This document shows, in pieces, positions 59,198-64,000 of a DNA stretch of 64,000 nucleotides. Every line of letters begins with the position of its first letter. Positions within the stretch are counted from its first letter, which is position 1. Source of the DNA: Nonlabens xiamenensis (GTDB lineage: Bacteria > Bacteroidota > Bacteroidia > Flavobacteriales > Flavobacteriaceae); contig NZ_RMVE01000001.1 of NCBI RefSeq assembly GCF_003865345.1, positions 248,001-312,000 on the forward strand, in the 5' to 3' direction. The translations under genes were made by a program, and so were the position numbers. The notes beneath the pieces were generated by a model. That model saw nothing but the letters and a program-made list of their open reading frames with translations, had not been told where the DNA came from and searched no databases.

Positions 59198-60490
59198 TTA
59201 TTGGTTCATCAATTCTTCGATCTCCTCGATTTCGATCGGAATATCACGCATAAGATTAAAGGGCACTCCATTTTCCTGGATCACCACATCATCTTCCAGC
59301 CTGATCCCAAAGCCTTCTTCAGGAATGTATATACCTGGCTCAACCGTAAACACATTATTAGCTTGCATGGGTTCCCATAGAATCCCATAATCATGCGTAT
59401 CCAATCCAATATGGTGGGAGGTCCCGTGCATAAAATATTTTTTATAAGCTGGCCAATCCGGATCTTCATTTTGGACATCGGCTTTATCAAGTAGCCCTAG
59501 TTCCAGCAGTTGGGCTGTCATTAACTTACCTACTTCTACATGGTATTCCTTCCACATCGTCCCTGGAACCAACATTTTAGTAGCTTCATTTTTGACCCTT
59601 AATACCGCATTGTATACTTGTTTTTGGCGGTCAGTGAATCTGCCGTTGACTGGGATGGTACGCGTCATGTCGCTAGCATAATTAGCGTAACTAGCACCTG
59701 CATCAATCAGCATAAGATCACCGTCTTTACATTCTTTATTGTTCTCTATATAGTGTAGAACATTAGCATTGTTACCGCTAGCGATAATAGGTGTGTAGGC
59801 AAATCCGTCACTGCGTTTTCTAATGAATTCGTGTAGAAATTCTGCTTCTACCTCGTATTCCATTTTGCCAGGTTCCAAAAAGCCCAGCACCCTGCGGAAA
59901 CCAGCATTAGTGATATCACAGGCCGTCTGCATGAGATCGATTTCGAGTTGATGCTTGACCGATCTCAGTCGCTGTAAAATGGGGGCACTCTTGGCATAAT
60001 TATGGGCTGGAAATTGCTCCTTGGTTTTTTTGATAAAACGGTCTTCCCTGGTTTCAAGAACCACTGACTGCCTATAGTGCTCGTTGGTATCAAAATAAAT
60101 CGTCTCGGATTGGGTCATCAACTCAAAGAACTTTTTATCAAAATCTTTGAGCCATTGAATTTGCTGTATACCTGTTATTTCCGTGGCTTTTTCTTTGGTA
60201 AATTTAGCACCTTCCCATACGGCGATATGATCGTTAGTTTCAGTAACAAAAAGTATCTCGCGATCTTTCGGATCTGGAGCATCTGGAAAAAGTACCAAAA
60301 TGGTATTTTCTTGGTCGGCGCCACTTAAGTAGAAAATATTTCTGGCTTGGGTAAAGGGCAGCGTACTATCAGCTCCAGTGGTAAAAATATCGTTGGAATT
60401 AAAAACCGCAATACTCTTTGGCTTCATTTGTGCCATAAAGTTTTTACGGTTATGAATAAACAACTTTGGATCAATAGGATCGTATTTCAT
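59198..60490 (-). CDS. Aminopeptidase P (Xaa-Pro aminopeptidase)
   Basis: The 430-residue pita-bread metalloenzyme has an N-terminal AMP_N domain (about 1-170) and the metal site D-A-G-A-S-Y-A-N-Y-A-S-D-M-T-R-T (two aspartates, about 257-272), H in G-T-S-H-H-I-G-L-D-T-H-D near 352-363, E in E-P-G-I-Y near 386 and E in R-L-E-D-D near 402. It removes N-terminal residues from X-Pro peptides. ATG 60490 is chosen over TTG 60499. The amidase gene follows 13 bp later on the same strand, forming an operon. Confidence 0.93.
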   Translation of the reverse strand: MKYDPIDPKLFIHNRKNFMAQMKPKSIAVFNSNDIFTTGADSTLPFTQARNIFYLSGADQENTILVLFPDAPDPKDREILFVTETNDHIAVWEGAKFTKEKATEITGIQQIQWLKDFDKKFFELMTQSETIYFDTNEHYRQSVVLETREDRFIKKTKEQFPAHNYAKSAPILQRLRSVKHQLEIDLMQTACDITNAGFRRVLGFLEPGKMEYEVEAEFLHEFIRKRSDGFAYTPIIASGNNANVLHYIENNKECKDGDLMLIDAGASYANYASDMTRTIPVNGRFTDRQKQVYNAVLRVKNEATKMLVPGTMWKEYHVEVGKLMTAQLLELGLLDKADVQNEDPDWPAYKKYFMHGTSHHIGLDTHDYGILWEPMQANNVFTVEPGIYIPEEGFGIRLEDDVVIQENGVPFNLMRDIPIEIEEIEELMNQ

Positions 60491-60555
60491 AAAAATCAAG
60501 CATTATAAATTCTGGATGACGCCCAGATGATCCCCTACGAGGATTCTTTTGGATT

Positions 60556-60571
60556 CGCTTTCGCGAAAGCG
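60556..60571. repeat. 16-bp palindrome CGCTTTCGCGAAAGCG, copy 11
   Basis: Perfect copy between the start of the aminopeptidase gene and the small membrane-protein gene. A short reading frame crossing it would also read A-F-A-K-A, but I regard it as non-coding. Confidence 0.95.
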
Positions 60572-60656
60572 CCACCAACATGATCAGGCAAGTTAATAAG
60601 CTGAGTCGGCACAGCAAAGAAAAGCCGCCCTAAATCCCAGATTGCTGTTGAAAGAT

Positions 60657-60758
60657 TTATCTGCTCTTTTTGCGTTTGCGGTTTTTGATAAAAGAGAAGA
60701 CCAGCAGCAGCACGATGAGCAAAGCGACGCCCATGATAAAGTATTTGACATTTTCCAT
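60657..60758 (-). CDS. 33-residue single-helix membrane protein
   Basis: A short minus-strand ORF with ATG at 60756-60758 encodes 33 residues: a short N-terminus (M-E-N-V-K-Y-F-I-M-G), a hydrophobic helix (V-A-L-L-I-V-L-L-L-V-F-S-F-I, residues 11-24) and a strongly basic tail (K-N-R-K-R-K-K-S-R). The layout is that of a small inner-membrane protein with the basic end in the cytoplasm. The composition and helix are too coherent to be chance shadow coding, but no ribosome site is evident and no family is known to me. It lies between the aminopeptidase gene and the DUF6503 lipoprotein gene. Confidence 0.65.
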   Translation of the reverse strand: MENVKYFIMGVALLIVLLLVFSFIKNRKRKKSR

Positions 60759-60838
60759 AAACCCAGTATTGATTAATAGGTGTGGCATATCGGCTTAAGT
60801 AAGGATACTTATAACCTGTTGCCTCAGTATAAATGTAG

Positions 60839-60874
60839 CAAAAATTAAAAACCACCTGTATTCAATACAAGTGG
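60839..60874 (-). terminator. Terminator after DUF6503 lipoprotein gene
   Basis: On the minus strand CCACTTGTATT pairs with AATACAGGTGG (60852-60874, one G-U), then a T-rich run. It ends the minus-strand lipoprotein transcript 23 bp after its stop. Confidence 0.75.
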
Positions 60875-60897
60875 CCTATCAACTATTTCATTTAAAA

Positions 60898-61698
60898 TTA
60901 ATCGACTTTTACACCGTTTTCTGGCATTTCGAAAGTGGATGGATCCAATGGGGCAGCATCTATATCCACTTTGGTAAATACGCGAGGTTCTCCCTTAGGA
61001 TCAGTGGGTTGGCCATTTTCAACAGTATACCAAGTTAACTCTTCAGGCAATAGCAATCCGTTGATTTCCTGCCATTTGTTGTAATGGATAAAGCTATATT
61101 GGTCTGATGTTTCATTTTTGCCGTACGTGACAGTATAGGCCAACCAATTCATTTGTTTAGTTTCTGGATGATAGTATAAGATATAGTTGTCTTCTGGTGA
61201 GTCTCCCACGTTGTCTTCATAGGCAATCTTAATGCCTGGATATTGGATGCCGTCCTTATCCAGCGGTGAAGCTTCACTGTAAACAATACCATCATCTGCC
61301 AGAAGAAATGGCATAGCATAGAAATAAAACATAAGATTATGATAGAACCTTGCTTGTTCTTTTGGAAAATAGGTACTGTCTTGAGCGATCCAAACAGATC
61401 CATCCCGCGATCCAATGCTATGCGTAGGCGTTTCAATCTGTATGTCTCTGCTGTCCACATCAGTAATTGTGACCTGGTCACCCATCGTGTAGGTTAGGCT
61501 CTTCATATCGTCCCATCGCTGTAAACCCCCATGTGCCTTAAATACTTCTTGAATTGCTTCAGGGTATCTGGTCATATCCAAGGAATCCTTAGGTGCGGTC
61601 GTAGGCATCTCATCCGTTTGATGGTGAGATGTGGTATTGTCGTTTTTACAAGCCGACAACCCTAGAGCAACCGTTATAATCATTAACAACTTGTTCAT
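60898..61698 (-). CDS. DUF6503-family lipoprotein
   Basis: The 266-residue lipoprotein has C17 in A-L-G-L-S-A-C-K followed by an acidic N-D-N-T-T-S segment. The mature body shows L-T-Y-T-M-G-D-Q-V-T-I-T-D-V and Y-P-G-I-K-I-A-Y-E-D-N and ends with E-M-P-E-N-G-V. DUF6503 proteins are a Bacteroidota family of unknown function, probably with a beta-structured LolA-like fold. It has a TAACTTTG promoter box and its own terminator, so it is a monocistron. Confidence 0.8.
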   Translation of the reverse strand: MNKLLMIITVALGLSACKNDNTTSHHQTDEMPTTAPKDSLDMTRYPEAIQEVFKAHGGLQRWDDMKSLTYTMGDQVTITDVDSRDIQIETPTHSIGSRDGSVWIAQDSTYFPKEQARFYHNLMFYFYAMPFLLADDGIVYSEASPLDKDGIQYPGIKIAYEDNVGDSPEDNYILYYHPETKQMNWLAYTVTYGKNETSDQYSFIHYNKWQEINGLLLPEELTWYTVENGQPTDPKGEPRVFTKVDIDAAPLDPSTFEMPENGVKVD

Positions 61699-61717
61699 CT
61701 GAATGTTTTTAGAGTCG

Positions 61718-61725
61718 CAAAGTTA
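61718..61725 (-). promoter_or_regulatory. -7 promoter box for the DUF6503 lipoprotein gene
   Basis: Minus strand TAACTTTG, full consensus, 19 bp before the ATG at 61698. Confidence 0.55.
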
Positions 61726-61859
61726 CGCAATCAACATGGCTATAATTGTTTGACAATTCCCCTGGGCTGGTCAATTATTCCCTTGTGGCAACAGGAGAGA
61801 AGTATAGGGCATCCATGTGATTTATTTTGGGTCAAAACAAAGTTCCATCCCAAACACCT

Positions 61860-61867
61860 TATCTTTA
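61860..61867 (+). promoter_or_regulatory. -7 promoter box for the VPS10/BNR protein gene
   Basis: TATCTTTA ends 22 bp before the ATG at 61890. The same octamer precedes the lipoprotein gene at 11679. Confidence 0.4.
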
Positions 61868-61889
61868 AGCACCAAATTTCAGAACCAAG

Positions 61890-64000
61890 ATGAAAAAAAT
61901 ATCCCTTCTATTTCTATTGGCTTATTCTACGATGACTCTGGCTCAGATTCCTTCGGCCACACCGATGGACCAGGTGTTGGACGGTCTCGAAAAAAAGCAA
62001 AATTTATCCCAGAAATCTCCATTTAAGAATTTAGAGTTTCAAAACATAGGGCCTACCGTAATGTCAGGAAGGGTGGTGGACGTTGCGGTGAATCCACAGG
62101 ATCCTACAGAAATGCTCGTAGCCTATGCCAGCGGCGGACTCTGGCATACCTCCAATAACGCTACCAGCTTGACGCCCATCATGGATCAGGCCGAAACCAT
62201 CAATCTAGGAGATATTGCTGTTGATTGGAAGTCCCGTACCATCTGGGTTGGTACAGGAGAAAACAATTCCAGCCGCAGCAGTTATGCAGGAATCGGAATT
62301 TTGAAATCAACAGATTGGGGGAAAACCTGGAGCAAGCCCATGCTTACGGAAAGTCAACATATAGGTCGCATCTTGATCAACCCCTCCAATCCAGATCACG
62401 TGGTGGTAGCCGTTACGGGCCCATTGTATTCAAAAAGCAACGCACGCGGCATCTACGTTACAAAAGACGGTGGACAAAGTTGGAAAAAGACACTTTTTGC
62501 ATCTGATGAAGCTGGCTTTATAGATTTGGCTTCCACTCCTGGAGATTTTAAAACTTTATATACCTCTAGCTGGGAAAAGGACAGAAAAGCTTGGAACTTT
62601 GACGGTAACGGTCCAGCCAGCGCAATTTATAAAAGTACGGACGGCGGAGATAGCTGGACAAAAATAAGCACTCCCAACAGTGGGTTCCCCACTGGAGAAG
62701 GTGTAGGACGTATCGGACTGGCTGTTTATGATGCCAATACGGTATATGCAATCCATGATTCCCAATTCAGAAGGGAAAAATCAGGGGACCAAGATGACAA
62801 AGATAATCAGGACTTAACCAAAGATGACTTTAAGACCATGTCCAAAGAGGCTTTTCTAAAGTTGGACAATAACAAACTAAATAAGTTCCTTAAACGCAAT
62901 GGGTTTCAGGAAAAATACCGGGCTGAAAATATTAAAAATATGGTGAGAGCTGGTGAAGCCACTCCCATGGATGTTGCCAAATACTTAGAAGACGCCAATA
63001 CCCAACTTTTTGACACGCCTGTCAAGGGAGCAGAATTGTATGTTTCCAAGGACGGTGGAAGTACCTGGACCAAAACCCATGAAGGTCAAATCGATGATGT
63101 GTTTTACAGCTACGGATATTACTTTGCTCAAGTAAGGGTAGACCCAAATGATGTCAATAAAGTATATGTCATGGGGGTACCTATCATCAAGTCGGCTGAT
63201 GCTGGTAAAACCTGGGAAAGCATCTCTCGAGAAAACGTACACGCAGACCACCACGCCCTTTGGGTCAATCCGCAAAGGTCTGGCCACCTGATCAATGGTA
63301 ATGACGGTGGTCTTAATATCTCCTATGACGATGGCGCTACCTGGATAAAGAATAATTCACCCAGTGTGGGCCAGTTTTACGCCATCAATTATGACCTAGA
63401 AAAGCCTTATCGTGTTTACGGAGGTTTACAAGACAATGGGGTTTGGGTCGGCGCACATAATGCACGGGAGGATCGTGCCTGGCATCAATCTGGTCAATAC
63501 CCATGGCAAAGCATCATGGGTGGAGACGGCATGCAAATCCAAATCGACAACCGGAATAGTAATATAGTCTATACAGGATATCAATTTGGGAACTACTATC
63601 GGATCAATCGTGAAACCGGAGATCGCAAGTATATCCAACCCAAACATGAGTTGGGAGAATCCCCATACAGATTCAACTGGCAAACTCCGATTTTGTTGAG
63701 TTCGCACAATCAAGACATACTTTACCTTGGTGGTAATAAGTTACACCGATCCATGAATCAGGGAGAAGATTGGAGTACAATTTCACCCGATCTTACCCAA
63801 GGCGGAAAGAAAGGAAATGTGGCCTATGGCACGCTGACCAGCGTCAGTGAGTCAACCTTTGAATTTGGTTTGATCTATACAGGATCAGACGACGGCTTGG
63901 TTCACATCACAAGGGATTCAGGTGCGAGCTGGCAACCCTTAAACGGTGGATGGCCAGCCAATCTCTGGGTAAGTCGTATCCTCGCTTCATCTCACAAGAA
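61890..64000 (+). CDS. VPS10/BNR-repeat (sortilin-like) glycosyl-hydrolase-related protein, 3' end outside window
   Basis: The open frame runs from ATG 61890 to the window end without a stop (703 codons so far). A signal peptide ends at L-A-Q (residue 18). The mature protein is a beta-propeller with Asp-box repeats S-x-D-x-G-x-T-W: S-T-D-W-G-K-T-W, T-K-D-G-G-Q-S-W, S-T-D-G-G-D-S-W, S-K-D-G-G-S-T-W, S-A-D-A-G-K-T-W and S-Y-D-D-G-A-T-W among others, like the VPS10-type proteins labelled glycosyl hydrolase in Bacteroidota. A charged insert (about residues 290-370) interrupts the propeller. It is exported; substrate unknown. Confidence 0.9.
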   Translation, partial: MKKISLLFLLAYSTMTLAQIPSATPMDQVLDGLEKKQNLSQKSPFKNLEFQNIGPTVMSGRVVDVAVNPQDPTEMLVAYASGGLWHTSNNATSLTPIMDQAETINLGDIAVDWKSRTIWVGTGENNSSRSSYAGIGILKSTDWGKTWSKPMLTESQHIGRILINPSNPDHVVVAVTGPLYSKSNARGIYVTKDGGQSWKKTLFASDEAGFIDLASTPGDFKTLYTSSWEKDRKAWNFDGNGPASAIYKSTDGGDSWTKISTPNSGFPTGEGVGRIGLAVYDANTVYAIHDSQFRREKSGDQDDKDNQDLTKDDFKTMSKEAFLKLDNNKLNKFLKRNGFQEKYRAENIKNMVRAGEATPMDVAKYLEDANTQLFDTPVKGAELYVSKDGGSTWTKTHEGQIDDVFYSYGYYFAQVRVDPNDVNKVYVMGVPIIKSADAGKTWESISRENVHADHHALWVNPQRSGHLINGNDGGLNISYDDGATWIKNNSPSVGQFYAINYDLEKPYRVYGGLQDNGVWVGAHNAREDRAWHQSGQYPWQSIMGGDGMQIQIDNRNSNIVYTGYQFGNYYRINRETGDRKYIQPKHELGESPYRFNWQTPILLSSHNQDILYLGGNKLHRSMNQGEDWSTISPDLTQGGKKGNVAYGTLTSVSESTFEFGLIYTGSDDGLVHITRDSGASWQPLNGGWPANLWVSRILASSHK

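Noticed and set aside
60535-60855. 106-codon minus-strand frame crossing palindrome copy 11
   Set aside because: It lacks a family and overlaps the more convincing 33-residue membrane-protein frame; composition looks like non-coding DNA.

Overview
This is a 64 kb stretch of chromosome from a marine-type member of the Bacteroidota, almost certainly family Flavobacteriaceae. The evidence is the -7 promoter box TAnnTTTG upstream of many genes, a HU-CCDC81/SPOR protein, a DUF6089-uppS-bamA-ompH-ompH cluster, two-gene OmpP1/SGNH-lipoprotein and SPFH/zinc-ribbon pairs, few Shine-Dalgarno sequences and several TTG/GTG starts. The genus cannot be fixed by eye; a Nonlabens- or Dokdonia-like organism is a guess. 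I saw no rRNA, tRNA, CRISPR, insertion sequence or prophage. The content is core chromosome with a few family-restricted genes.

Layout. 0-7 kb: F1-ATPase atpD-atpC (minus), a hypothetical gene, pheS, a CREST-type membrane hydrolase, then SPOR protein, GNAT and a CNNM/CBS protein (plus). 7-16.7 kb: a compact three-gene ABC-ATPase operon, a Cys/Met-metabolism PLP enzyme, a histone-deacetylase-like protein, lipoproteins, cvpA, then the overlapping yicC-gmk-nadD operon and a Crp/Fnr regulator. 17-20.4 kb: haem operon hemD-hemE-EI24-hemF. 20.4-27 kb: SPFH/zinc-ribbon membrane pair, NTF2-like protein, phosphatase plus AlbA_2 protein, lpxH, a PAS-only protein. 27-35.5 kb: recJ, an AhpD-like protein, recQ, acyl-ACP desaturase, plsC, bacilliredoxin. 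35.5-40.9 kb: Zn-ribbon protein, two orphan histidine kinases facing each other, aldo/keto reductase, SpoU methyltransferase, cold-shock protein. 40.9-48.1 kb: outer-membrane biogenesis cluster plus nadK and a CBS protein. 48.1-53 kb: pdxJ, alpha/beta hydrolase, FadL porin, SGNH lipoprotein, holin-like protein. 53-64 kb: tig-clpP-clpX, a Big_5 lipoprotein, a nitrilase-family amidase, aminopeptidase P, a 33-residue membrane protein, a DUF6503 lipoprotein and the start of a VPS10/BNR-repeat protein that leaves the window.

The most striking signal is not a gene. A perfect or near-perfect 16-bp palindrome, CGCTTTCGCGAAAGCG, occurs 11 times where chance predicts about 0.004 for its 12-bp core. Copies lie both between and inside genes and are spaced 3-11 kb apart with no clustering. 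In coding regions they are nearly always read in the frame giving A-F-A-K-A, and in two signal peptides that peptide is the signal peptidase I site itself. This looks like a genome-wide DNA signal (protein-binding, methylation, uptake or chromosome-organising site) to which coding sequence has adapted. Other points of interest are promoters placed so close to start codons that the mRNAs should be leaderless, a miniature ABC system, an apparently effector-less PAS protein and a candidate sigma-54 promoter before a lipoprotein gene.
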